Below are positions 35,392 to 43,559 of a DNA stretch of 64,000 nucleotides, piece after piece. Position numbers and translations under genes: made by a program. Source of the stretch: Hyphomicrobiales bacterium (GTDB lineage: Bacteria > Pseudomonadota > Alphaproteobacteria > Rhizobiales > JACESI01); NCBI GenBank assembly GCA_013911885.1, contig JACESI010000008.1:1-64000 (forward strand), in the 5' to 3' direction. Position 1 is the first letter of the stretch; each line of letters opens with the position of its first letter. The notes under the pieces were generated by a model. The model saw nothing but the letters and a program-made list of their open reading frames with translations, did not search any database and had not been told where the DNA came from.

Positions 35392-35406
35392 GCAAGTCCC
35401 GTGCCT
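35392..35406 (-). promoter_or_regulatory. Sigma-54 promoter for the STAS-export operon
   Basis: On the minus strand AGGCACGGGACTTGC gives GG-N10-GC (GG at 35405-35404, GC at 35393-35392) and matches TGGCACG-N4-TTGC except at the first base. Expected start near 35380, giving a leader of about 36 bases to the STAS ATG. Confidence 0.72.
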
Positions 35407-35485
35407 GAAATTCCCGGCCGATCGGGAATCCAAATCACGCTTTCGCGACGACTGGCGGCTGCCTTGTGCCGAAAACGCGATGGGC

Positions 35486-35544
35486 TTTGCAAAACGCAAC
35501 GCCGATCACGGCAGATTGCGACAGGATGTTTTGCAATTTGCAAC
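35486..35544. promoter_or_regulatory. Paired TTGC-N5-GCAA dyads, candidate enhancer
   Basis: TTTGCAAAACGCAAC at 35486-35500 and TTTGCAATTTGCAAC at 35530-35544, 44 bases (about four turns) apart. They lie between two divergent sigma-54 promoters, about 110-160 bases upstream of one and 145-195 of the other, the usual distance for an activator of the NtrC family. The cluster encodes such an activator (41718-43559). Confidence 0.65.
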
Positions 35545-35656
35545 GCGCGGGCACAGGGCGGCGAAAACCTGCGCCTGAAACAGGCAAGTCCTCTGGAATC
35601 ACCGTTCTTTGAGCCGGTTTCCGCTTTCTGAAGATGCTCGATTTTTTCCGCCGTTC

Positions 35657-35672
35657 TTGGCACGGCCATTGC
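35657..35672 (+). promoter_or_regulatory. Sigma-54 promoter for the GT4 / GT2-transferase operon
   Basis: TTGGCACGGCCATTGC matches the -24/-12 consensus (GG 35659-35660, ten bases, GC 35671-35672). Start expected near 35684, 79 bases before the glycosyltransferase ATG at 35763. Confidence 0.82.
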
Positions 35673-35762
35673 CTAAGTGAACGCAAGGGTGGCGCATGAG
35701 GCGCGGGCCGTGGCGGTAGCGTTGCGGTTTAAACAGTCAGGCAATCGGAGTGACAAAAGCCA

Positions 35763-36836
35763 ATGAGTACGAGAAAAGGCATCATCCATGTGGTTCAACG
35801 CATGGCACCGGGCGGTATCGAGTTGATGGTCCGCGATCTTGCAACCCAGCTGCCGGGCGAGAACCGCATTTTCAGTCTTGAAGGCAACCGCAAGCAGATT
35901 ATCGGATCATGGCCAGCGCTTGAGCCTTATGCCAAGCAGATCCGTGGCTTCTCGAAGCGGGCGGGCTTTGATATCAGCGTTCTCTTGAGCCTTCGCAGCA
36001 CCTTCAAGCAGTTGAAACCGCATGCGGTCATTACCCATCATATCGGGCCGCTGATCTATGGCGGCATTGCCGCGCGTCTGGCGCAGGTGCCGGTCATCGC
36101 CCATGTCGAACATGATGTCTGGCACTACAGCCAGCCGCGGCGTCGGTTGCTCACAAAAATGGTCTGTTCCATGGTGCGCCCGCGCATTGTCGGGGTGTCG
36201 ATGACGGCGGCAGATACCTTGGCCGCGCTCACGGGGGCCAAGGATGTGCGTATAATCTCGAACGGCGTTGACACCAAGCGCTTCACGCCCGAGAACAAGG
36301 CCGATGCCCGCCAGCGCTGGGGCTTGCCGGTCAATGCGCTCGTGGTCGGCTGCGTTGGACGGCTCGAATGGATCAAGGGTCAGGATATTCTTCTCGAGGC
36401 CATGAAAATGATGCCACAAAGCGTGATTTGTGTGTTTGTCGGGGCTGGAAGTCAGATGGATGCCCTGAAGAATAAGGCAAAAGCCCTTGGCATTGAAAAC
36501 CGGGCCTATTTCCTTGGCAATGTGGCGGATACGGCATTGACCTATTCCGCCTTCGATGTGTTTTGCCTTCCCTCACGGGCGGAGGGTCTGCCGCTTGCTG
36601 TTCTTGAAGCTCAGTCATGTGGTGTGCCGGTGGTTGCAACCGATGTTGGCTCTGTGCGTGATGCGGTTTGCCCGGATATTGGCCATGTGGTCGATGCGGA
36701 AGATCCGGGCGAACTCGCCCATGCGCTGATTGACATATTGCGCAAGCGCGATCAGGCATCGCCGCGCGCATTCGTTTCCGAGAATTTCAATTGGATGGAT
36801 ACGCTTGCCGCCTATAACAATCTGCTGAAGGCCTGA
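35763..36836 (+). CDS. Glycosyltransferase family 4
   Basis: A 357-residue GT-B retaining glycosyltransferase. It begins KGIIHVVQRMAPGGIELMVRDLA, has the phosphate-binding EDGLIVGCVGRLEWIKGQDILLEA-like region (read as LVVGCVGRLEWIKGQDILLEA) and the catalytic E-x7-E element FCLPSRAEGLPLAVLEAQSCGVPVVATDVG. It probably adds a sugar from a nucleotide donor to the lipid-linked repeat unit at the cytoplasmic face. First gene after the sigma-54 promoter, with the fused GT2/sugar-phosphate transferase five bases downstream. Confidence 0.92.
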   Translation: MSTRKGIIHVVQRMAPGGIELMVRDLATQLPGENRIFSLEGNRKQIIGSWPALEPYAKQIRGFSKRAGFDISVLLSLRSTFKQLKPHAVITHHIGPLIYGGIAARLAQVPVIAHVEHDVWHYSQPRRRLLTKMVCSMVRPRIVGVSMTAADTLAALTGAKDVRIISNGVDTKRFTPENKADARQRWGLPVNALVVGCVGRLEWIKGQDILLEAMKMMPQSVICVFVGAGSQMDALKNKAKALGIENRAYFLGNVADTALTYSAFDVFCLPSRAEGLPLAVLEAQSCGVPVVATDVGSVRDAVCPDIGHVVDAEDPGELAHALIDILRKRDQASPRAFVSENFNWMDTLAAYNNLLKA

Positions 36837-36841
36837 TTTTA

Positions 36842-38677
36842 ATGATTCCGACGACAATATCGGCGACCGCATTCTGGCTTGGCCTGGGATTGGTTGCCTA
36901 CCACCACCTGATTTATCCCTTTGTCCTGCGCAGGCTTGCCCGTGCGATCCGGCAGCGGCAAAACGGCAGGCCTTTGCAGCCCGCGCCGTTGCGCGCCGAT
37001 TTGCTGCCGCGGATCACCATCGTCGTGCCCGCCTATAACGAGGAAAGCCAGATCCGCAGCAAGATCGACAATCTTGCAGCCCTTGATTATCCGGCCGACA
37101 GGCTTTCCATCATCATCGCCTCCGATGGCTCGACGGATCGGACTGTCGCGGTTGCACAGAATGCGCTTGCCGCGCTGAGCGGGCTACCCGCGCGCCTCGT
37201 GGATGACAAGATAAACCGGGGAAAGACCGAAGTCCTCAACCGGCTTCTGCCGACGCTTGATGGCGATATCATTGTTCTGAGCGATGTTTCCTCCGCCGTC
37301 GCGCCGGATTGTCTCAAACGCTATGCCGCGCATTTTGCCGATGAGAGAGTGGGCGTTGTGTGTGGCGCGTATCAGCTGGAAGCCCCGCTCAATGAGGGTG
37401 AGCGCTTCTATTGGGAATGGCAGGTCGCGCAGAAGCGTGACGAGACCACCGTTGCGGCGATGATGGGAGCGCATGGTGCGTTTTATGCGATCCGAGGCGG
37501 ACTTTTCACACCGCTTGAAGCAGATACGATCAACGACGACTTTGTCATCCCGATGCGCATTGTCGAGCAGGGATATCGGACGGTCTATGACACGTCGATC
37601 ATCCTGAAGGAGCGGGAGGCTACCGGCACCGCGCAGGATTTTCGGCGGCGGGTGCGCCTTTCGGCAGGCGCGATGCAGCAGTTTCTGCGGCTGACGTCGC
37701 TTTTTGATCCAAGACGGCCCGGCATCGCCTTCGTGTTCGCCTCGGGCAAGGCGCTTCGGGCACTGACGCCCTTTCTGCTTGCGATGATGCTGGTGACAAG
37801 CCTTGTTCTGACGGCAGCGGGCGATGAATTCTTCAGCCTGCCCCTCCTCGGCCTTGCGATACTTCTGGCGCTCGGGCTTTTGCAGCTTCAGGAAAATCTT
37901 GGCTGCGTGCCGAAAGCACTCCACCCGTTTGCCTATCTTGCTGTCGGTCATATGGCGGGACTGGTTGGGGGCACCCGTTATCTTCTCACGTCGCAGCCGG
38001 TCAGCAAAGGACATTCGCCGCAAAGCGAGCAGGGTGTGTTCGACCTCACTTTCATGACCCCCGCTACACGACGCAGCAAGCGCGCGTTTGACATTGTGTG
38101 CGCGAGTATCGGTCTTGTTGGCTTTGTCCTTGTTTTCCCGATCATCGCGCTCGCGATCAAGCTCGAATCACCTGGCCCGATCTTCTATCGCCAGCTCAGG
38201 GTGGGTGAACGCACGCCGACACAGACGAAACTCTTTCTTCTCAACAAATTCCGGACCATGCGCGCCGATGCGGAAAAGCTGTCCGGGGCGGTATGGGCGA
38301 AAAAGAATGATTCCCGAATCACCTTTGTGGGTAATTTCCTCAGAAAAACCCGCCTTGATGAGATTCCGCAATTCTTCAACGTGCTCGCCGGCGACATGTC
38401 GATTGTCGGGCCGCGCCCGGAAAGGCCCTGCTTCTTCGCCCGGCTTGAACGCGAAATCCCTTATTATTCAGAGCGAACCTACGGCGTGCGACCGGGCATT
38501 ACCGGTCTTGCGCAGGTCCGCGTCGGCTATGATCAATGTGTGGAAGACGTGCGTGAGAAGGTGCTTCACGACCATGTCTATGCTACAAGGTTGAGCACAG
38601 TTTCTGATTGGATAAAGACCGACCTGGCGGTCTGTTTCAGAACCTGCGCGGTTGTTGTTCTCGGTAAAGGCCAATAA
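36842..38677 (+). CDS. Fusion of GT2 glycosyltransferase and undecaprenyl-phosphate sugar phosphotransferase
   Basis: A 611-residue protein of two usually separate enzymes. Residues about 50-290 are a GT2 domain (ITIVVPAYNEESQIRSKIDNL, IIIASDGSTDRT, GAHGAFYAIRGG, DDFVIPMRIVEQGYRTVYD) with membrane helices at the N-terminus and about 300-370. Residues about 405-611 are a WcaJ/ExoY-type initiating transferase (SKRAFDIVCASIGLVGFVL, ESPGPIFYRQLRVGE, KFRTMRADAEK, LRKTRLDEIPQFFNVLAGDMSIVGPRPERP). One polypeptide could thus start the repeat unit and add the next sugar. Intact frame; second gene of the sigma-54 operon. Confidence 0.9.
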   Translation: MIPTTISATAFWLGLGLVAYHHLIYPFVLRRLARAIRQRQNGRPLQPAPLRADLLPRITIVVPAYNEESQIRSKIDNLAALDYPADRLSIIIASDGSTDRTVAVAQNALAALSGLPARLVDDKINRGKTEVLNRLLPTLDGDIIVLSDVSSAVAPDCLKRYAAHFADERVGVVCGAYQLEAPLNEGERFYWEWQVAQKRDETTVAAMMGAHGAFYAIRGGLFTPLEADTINDDFVIPMRIVEQGYRTVYDTSIILKEREATGTAQDFRRRVRLSAGAMQQFLRLTSLFDPRRPGIAFVFASGKALRALTPFLLAMMLVTSLVLTAAGDEFFSLPLLGLAILLALGLLQLQENLGCVPKALHPFAYLAVGHMAGLVGGTRYLLTSQPVSKGHSPQSEQGVFDLTFMTPATRRSKRAFDIVCASIGLVGFVLVFPIIALAIKLESPGPIFYRQLRVGERTPTQTKLFLLNKFRTMRADAEKLSGAVWAKKNDSRITFVGNFLRKTRLDEIPQFFNVLAGDMSIVGPRPERPCFFARLEREIPYYSERTYGVRPGITGLAQVRVGYDQCVEDVREKVLHDHVYATRLSTVSDWIKTDLAVCFRTCAVVVLGKGQ

Positions 38678-38937
38678 TCAGCCTCCGATAGGCACCCCCC
38701 GATAGGTCGCGCCCAAAAGGCAGGCCATTATGCAGGGGCTGGACCTTGAACGACGGAAGGCCGACAATTGCCCTTCTACGCAGGTGTTTGCGTATTTATT
38801 GATCTTGTTGCGTGATTAACGATGTCGGTTGGGGTCCCTCACGGGTCAATGTCGGTGTTGACGATCAAAGGTTCTCTTCCTCCCTGGGACCTTTCGGGGC
38901 TTCGGTGACACTTTCCTAACCATTCTCGTTAAAGACT
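38678..38937 (+). other. Orphan leader or small RNA candidate region
   Basis: About 260 bases between the fused transferase and a strong terminator. It contains no gene I can support. A short transcript ending at the terminator, or an attenuated leader for the histidine kinase, is possible. CTAACCAT...GTTAA at 38916-38932 faintly resembles CtrA-type sites. Confidence 0.35.
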
Positions 38938-38973
38938 GGCGTCCGGTTTCTCCTTCGGCCGGACGCCTTTTTT
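38938..38973 (+). terminator. Strong rho-independent terminator
   Basis: Perfect 9-base stem GGCGTCCGG/CCGGACGCC with a 12-base loop, followed by six T (38968-38973). It ends only 22 bases before the GTG at which the kinase frame opens. Confidence 0.92.
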
Positions 38974-38994
38974 AACGAAGTCGTCTGCGGCCGG

Positions 38995-41454
38995 GTGTCC
39001 AAAGGCACAAAGCGCATGCTCAAAAATCCCGAGACAGGCCCTTCGCGAAAGCCGGAAGTCAGGCCGGATGATGCGAAACAGGCTGAAAAAAACAATCAGA
39101 GCGACGGCCCTTCTAAGCGTCGCGGCGTTCTTCTGACGTCGGTTCTGGCGGTTGCCCTTGGCTTTCTCCTGATACTGCCGACGCTCTCGCCTTTCAGCCA
39201 GGATATTGCGGGCCTGCTTGGCCAATACGCTTTCCTCCAGCCGGTTGCGGCACTTCTTCTGGTCGGCATGACGCTTTTTGCCATTCTTGGCGCGAAGCGG
39301 CCGGAACCGATTGTTGCGACAGCAGCCACAGAGACCGGCGCACAGGATCAGGAAACCCTCGATTTTCTCGCAGATGCGCTTGAAAGCGTGCGCGAGGGAT
39401 ATGCGCGCTTTGACATGCGTGAGGAACTCGTCTTCTTCAACACGCCGTTTGTCCATCTGTTTTCGGACATTGCAAACGAGGTCAATGAGGGCGAGGCCTT
39501 CGGCGCGCTTCTGCGCTGTGCCCGGCGCAAGAACATGTTTCTCGAAGTCGACGGCTATGATGTCTTCGACGCGGTGATGGATGGTTGGAGCGCAGCCGGG
39601 GCGGAGCCGGTCGCCATGCCGATGGCCGATGGCCGGTGGTTGACGATTACCATTTCCAAGCGCCAGGACGGCACCAAGATCGTGCTTGTCAACGATGTTA
39701 CCGAGCTCAAAGACCGCGAGATGGCGCTGATCAAGGCCCAGAATGATCTTGAACAGCGCGCATCTGAAATGTGGAACCTCGCGGTCAAGGCGCAGCAGGC
39801 AAGCCGCGCCAAATCTGATTTTCTTGCGGTCATCTCGCACGAAATCCGCACGCCGATGAACGCAATTGTCGGCATGTCCGACCTTCTCTCCGACACCGAT
39901 CTTGACGCGACGCAAAAGAAATATGCCGCGGGAATCGGTGAATCGGCGGATCATCTTCTCACCCTGATCAACGATATTCTCGACTTTGCACGTCTCGATT
40001 CAAGCCATTACAAGCTCGATGAATCGGCCTTTGACCTTGGTCATATGCTGGAGACAACCGTCGAAATGGCGCGCAACCTGCCGCGGTCTGCGAAGGTTTC
40101 GATCGTGACAACGCTGCCCGTGAACCTGCCAAAGGCGGTTGTTGGCGATTTTGGCCGGGTGTCGCAGGTGCTTCTCAATCTCCTGTCGAATGCCGCGAAA
40201 TTCACCGAGGAAGGCACAATCGAAGTGGGCGTCGAGGTGATCGAACAGGTCAAGGGCCGGGTTCATCTGAGATTCTTCGTCGCCGACACCGGGCCCGGAA
40301 TCCCGGAGGTTCTCAAAAAGGCACTTTTCGAGCCTTTCGAAAAAGACCGCACCTGGGCTGTGCCGCATCGCGAAGGGCTGTCGAACAATGGGACCGGCCT
40401 CGGTCTTGCCATCTGCCGCAAACTCGTCGAACTCATGGACGGATCGATTGCTCTCGATGAGAGCCGGTCACAGGGCACCAAGATCAGTTTTGATCTCGTG
40501 TTCGATCAGGCTTCCGCAAACAGCCTCGCGCCTCGACAAGCGCCAAGCGTCGCTTTTGCCGAGGATATGCCGTCGCTGCGGGTTCTTGTCGCGGAGGACA
40601 CGCCGGCAAGCCAGCTCGTGATCAAGACCATGCTCGAAAAACTGGGCCACAAGGTGCGCACTGCAACCAATGGCGAGGAAGCGGTCGCGGCAATGGGCAG
40701 CGGCATTTTCGATCTCGTGCTGATGGATCTCGAAATGCCGGTGATGGATGGTGTTTCCGCGACAGAAGTAATCCGACGGATGGACGAACCATCGGGCACA
40801 ACGCCGATTGTCGCCCTGACCGCGCAGGCGCTGGAAAGTCGGCGCAAGATCGCCCTTGCCGCCGGCATGAACGACTATCTGATCAAGCCGCTTCGCATGC
40901 ATGACCTGAAAAAGGTGCTTGCAACCGTCGCGGCCCATACGGCAGTGGCGGATGCCGAACGGGTGCGGGTAAAGCCCGCAAAGGACACGCCGCAACCCGC
41001 GGGCAAGGCAGTCAGGCCCGGGAATTCAGAGACGACGGCCCCCAACAGGAAGGGCGGCGTGGTTGATCCCGCGCGCTTTGATCTTGTCTTGTTGAAGGAT
41101 ATGGCGGAAGCGCTCGGCTATGACGACTTCATGATGCTTTTCGGCAAATTCCGCAAAAACGCCCTCGAGCAGATGGAAAAGCTTGAAGCGGCGGTTGAGA
41201 AGGAAGTCGACACGGAGATCGTTGCCGTTGCTCACCGTCTCGTTGGTCTTTTCTCGCAGTTCGGCGTCCAGCAGGTCGCCGACCTTGCGGCAAAGACCGA
41301 GACCGCGAGCAACGAAAAGAAGCGCCTCGTTCTCGCCCGCCGCCTGAGGGAAGAGGGAACCGGATCGCTTGTCCATGTCGAGGAAATGCTTCTCGCCAAC
41401 GACTTCTTTCCGAACCGCGACAAAAATGCGCGTGACCTGCGCCAGTCGGCATAA
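38995..41454 (+). CDS. Hybrid sensor histidine kinase with REC and Hpt domains
   Basis: A BarA-like phosphorelay kinase of up to 819 residues. Two membrane segments (about 43-62 and 76-96) are followed by a PAS-like region (about 120-235), the dimerisation/phosphoacceptor helix SHEIRTPMNAIVG with His282, the ATPase domain (NAAKFTEEGTIEVG, DTGPGIP, GTGLGLAICRKLVELMDG), a receiver with Asp578 (LVLMDLEMPVMDG) and a C-terminal Hpt with His747 (VAHRLVGLFSQFG). The start is GTG 38995 or ATG 39016. It is followed by the sigma-54 response regulator, its probable partner for control of the polysaccharide genes. Confidence 0.9.
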   Translation: MSKGTKRMLKNPETGPSRKPEVRPDDAKQAEKNNQSDGPSKRRGVLLTSVLAVALGFLLILPTLSPFSQDIAGLLGQYAFLQPVAALLLVGMTLFAILGAKRPEPIVATAATETGAQDQETLDFLADALESVREGYARFDMREELVFFNTPFVHLFSDIANEVNEGEAFGALLRCARRKNMFLEVDGYDVFDAVMDGWSAAGAEPVAMPMADGRWLTITISKRQDGTKIVLVNDVTELKDREMALIKAQNDLEQRASEMWNLAVKAQQASRAKSDFLAVISHEIRTPMNAIVGMSDLLSDTDLDATQKKYAAGIGESADHLLTLINDILDFARLDSSHYKLDESAFDLGHMLETTVEMARNLPRSAKVSIVTTLPVNLPKAVVGDFGRVSQVLLNLLSNAAKFTEEGTIEVGVEVIEQVKGRVHLRFFVADTGPGIPEVLKKALFEPFEKDRTWAVPHREGLSNNGTGLGLAICRKLVELMDGSIALDESRSQGTKISFDLVFDQASANSLAPRQAPSVAFAEDMPSLRVLVAEDTPASQLVIKTMLEKLGHKVRTATNGEEAVAAMGSGIFDLVLMDLEMPVMDGVSATEVIRRMDEPSGTTPIVALTAQALESRRKIALAAGMNDYLIKPLRMHDLKKVLATVAAHTAVADAERVRVKPAKDTPQPAGKAVRPGNSETTAPNRKGGVVDPARFDLVLLKDMAEALGYDDFMMLFGKFRKNALEQMEKLEAAVEKEVDTEIVAVAHRLVGLFSQFGVQQVADLAAKTETASNEKKRLVLARRLREEGTGSLVHVEEMLLANDFFPNRDKNARDLRQSA

Positions 41455-41717
41455 GCTTTTTCTCTGTTTTGAACCGGAAATTATTCGCCACAATTCTGGA
41501 CAACATGCATCCGCTTCTGGCTGGTGGTGGCTATCGCGTCCTTTTCAGTGTCGATCCCACATCCATGATGAGCGACGGTTTCAGCGACGCGCAAATGCTC
41601 GGTGATCACGTTTATTCAAGCAGCCGCCGCCCCGTCCCTAATGTCTGCGGCGGGTGGTAACGCTCGCTTCACAGAGCTTTAACCCTGTTCGTTTACACTT
41701 TCCGGTCAAGACAACTA

Positions 41718-43559
41718 GTGATGGGATGGGGCGGCATGACGCACCCGCTGGGTTACGCGCACTCGGGGGATCACGGCGCGGGTGAAACACAAGCTGCGGG
41801 CAAGCGCTCAAGCGTTCTGCTGGTAGAGGATTCGTTCGCTCTTTCCGAGACCTACAAGGCCTATCTGAAATCCGAGGGCTATGACATTGCCTGTGTCGAT
41901 ACCGGGCAGGCGGCGATGGAATTCATCGCCCGCACGCCCCCCGACGTTGCGGTTCTCGATGTTCATCTTCCCGATATGAACGGTATCGACATGCTGCGCG
42001 AATTGCGCAACCGCGATATTGCAACCGACGTGATCATCATTACCGGGCAGGCTTCGGTCAATCTCGCGGTCGATGCGATGCGTGAGGGCGCGGTTGATTT
42101 CATCATGAAGCCGTTCACCGCCGAGCGCCTGCGCGTGACGGTGCGCAATGCGGCAGAGCGGCGCACGCTCACGGCCAAGATCGAGAAAATTCAGGAAGAG
42201 CTCCACCGCGACCGCTTCATCGGTTTCATTGGCCGCTCGCCTGCCATGCAGACGGTATATCAGACATTGCAGAATGCTGCCGGATCCGATGCGACGGCTT
42301 TTGTGCGCGGCGAGAGCGGTACCGGCAAGGAGCTTTGTGCGGAGGCGCTGCACAAGCTTTCGGCGCGCAAGGGCGGGCCACTCGTCACGCTGAACTGCGC
42401 TGCGATACCGCGCGATCTTCTGGAAAGCGAGATATTCGGCCATGTCAAAGGCGCGTTCACCGGCGCGACGCGCGACCGCAAGGGGGCTGCGATGCGCGCC
42501 CATGGCGGCACGCTTTTTCTGGACGAGATCGGCGAGATGGACCTCTCGCTTCAGTCGAAACTGCTGCGCTTCATTCAGGAGCGTACGGTGCAGCGCGTCG
42601 GCGATGATGTCGTGCATCCGACGGATGTGCGCATCGTCTGCGCCACCAACCGCGATCCGATGGCGGAGGTTCAGGCCGGACGGTTCCGCGAAGATCTGTT
42701 CTACCGGCTTCATGTCGTGCCGATCATCATGCCGCCGCTGCGCGACCGGGGCGACGATGTGCTCTTGATCGCCAATCATTTTCTCAGGCTGTTCGCAGTC
42801 GAAGACGGCAAGTCGTTTGCCGGTTTTTCGCGCGATGCCGAGCAGGCACTGATGGCCTATCACTGGCCGGGCAATGTGCGGCAGTTGCAGAACATGGTCC
42901 GCCAGGTGGTGGTGATGAACCCGGGTGGCCTGATCGACCGCAGCCAGCTTCCGGCGGAACTCGCGCATATAGGTGAGACGGCCGGTCCGGCGGGCCATCA
43001 TATTGGTTATGGTGCCCCCGTGGTTGCCGGTGAATGGCATCGCCCGCAGCCGCATTCACTGTATTCTGCTGGCAGACATGATGGCCGCCTAGCGCCGCAA
43101 CCGATTTATGATGCGCTCGGCAGCGACGCGCTGAAAACACGTACCGATGGTGGCAATCGGTATGATATGGGTCACGATCACGCGGGGCATCAGGCTTACA
43201 CCGGCAATCCGGTTGCCGATCGCTTCATGCATCTTTCCTCGCCTTGCGTCCCGGTGCGTCATGACATTGCCGAAAACGCTGCGACATTCTTTCAGCCGCA
43301 GAGGGCTGCCGATGTCGGCGCGTGCCCGCAAGCGGGCGAAATGCGGCCGCATGAGCCAGCAAAAACGCGCCACGACATCATTCCCCTCGAGGATGTGATC
43401 CGCGCGGCCATCGAGGAGGCGATTGCGGTCTGCGACGGCTCGGTGCCGAAAGCGGCCCGCGCACTCGATGTCAGTCCATCAACGCTCTATCGGCGCCTGC
43501 AATCATGGGCGGCGGCGGAGGCGAAGAAGGCTGACAGCGCGAAGGAAGAGGCTGCCTGA
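41718..43559 (+). CDS. Sigma-54-dependent response regulator (NtrC family)
   Basis: Activator of sigma-54 promoters, 613 residues from GTG 41718 (ATG at 41721 and 41736 are alternatives; the last has a G-rich site in front). The receiver has Asp81 (VAVLDVHLPDMNG). The AAA+ domain has Walker A GESGTGKE, the sigma-54 contact loop GAFTGA at residues 245-250, and GTLFLDEIGEM. About 135 His/Gly/Pro-rich residues separate it from the Fis-type helix-turn-helix at the end (SVPKAARALDVSPSTLYRRLQSW). Its last 57 bases overlap the 3' end of the Wzz-like gene on the other strand. Likely activator of the three -24/-12 promoters here. Confidence 0.94.
   Translation: MMGWGGMTHPLGYAHSGDHGAGETQAAGKRSSVLLVEDSFALSETYKAYLKSEGYDIACVDTGQAAMEFIARTPPDVAVLDVHLPDMNGIDMLRELRNRDIATDVIIITGQASVNLAVDAMREGAVDFIMKPFTAERLRVTVRNAAERRTLTAKIEKIQEELHRDRFIGFIGRSPAMQTVYQTLQNAAGSDATAFVRGESGTGKELCAEALHKLSARKGGPLVTLNCAAIPRDLLESEIFGHVKGAFTGATRDRKGAAMRAHGGTLFLDEIGEMDLSLQSKLLRFIQERTVQRVGDDVVHPTDVRIVCATNRDPMAEVQAGRFREDLFYRLHVVPIIMPPLRDRGDDVLLIANHFLRLFAVEDGKSFAGFSRDAEQALMAYHWPGNVRQLQNMVRQVVVMNPGGLIDRSQLPAELAHIGETAGPAGHHIGYGAPVVAGEWHRPQPHSLYSAGRHDGRLAPQPIYDALGSDALKTRTDGGNRYDMGHDHAGHQAYTGNPVADRFMHLSSPCVPVRHDIAENAATFFQPQRAADVGACPQAGEMRPHEPAKTRHDIIPLEDVIRAAIEEAIAVCDGSVPKAARALDVSPSTLYRRLQSWAAAEAKKADSAKEEAA

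Noticed and set aside
38916..38932. CtrA-like CTAACCAT...GTTAA
   Set aside because: Spacing and bases do not fit the TTAA-N7-TTAA consensus.
41469..41660. 63-codon frame between kinase and activator
   Set aside because: Weak TTG-type start, no ribosome site, no family likeness.
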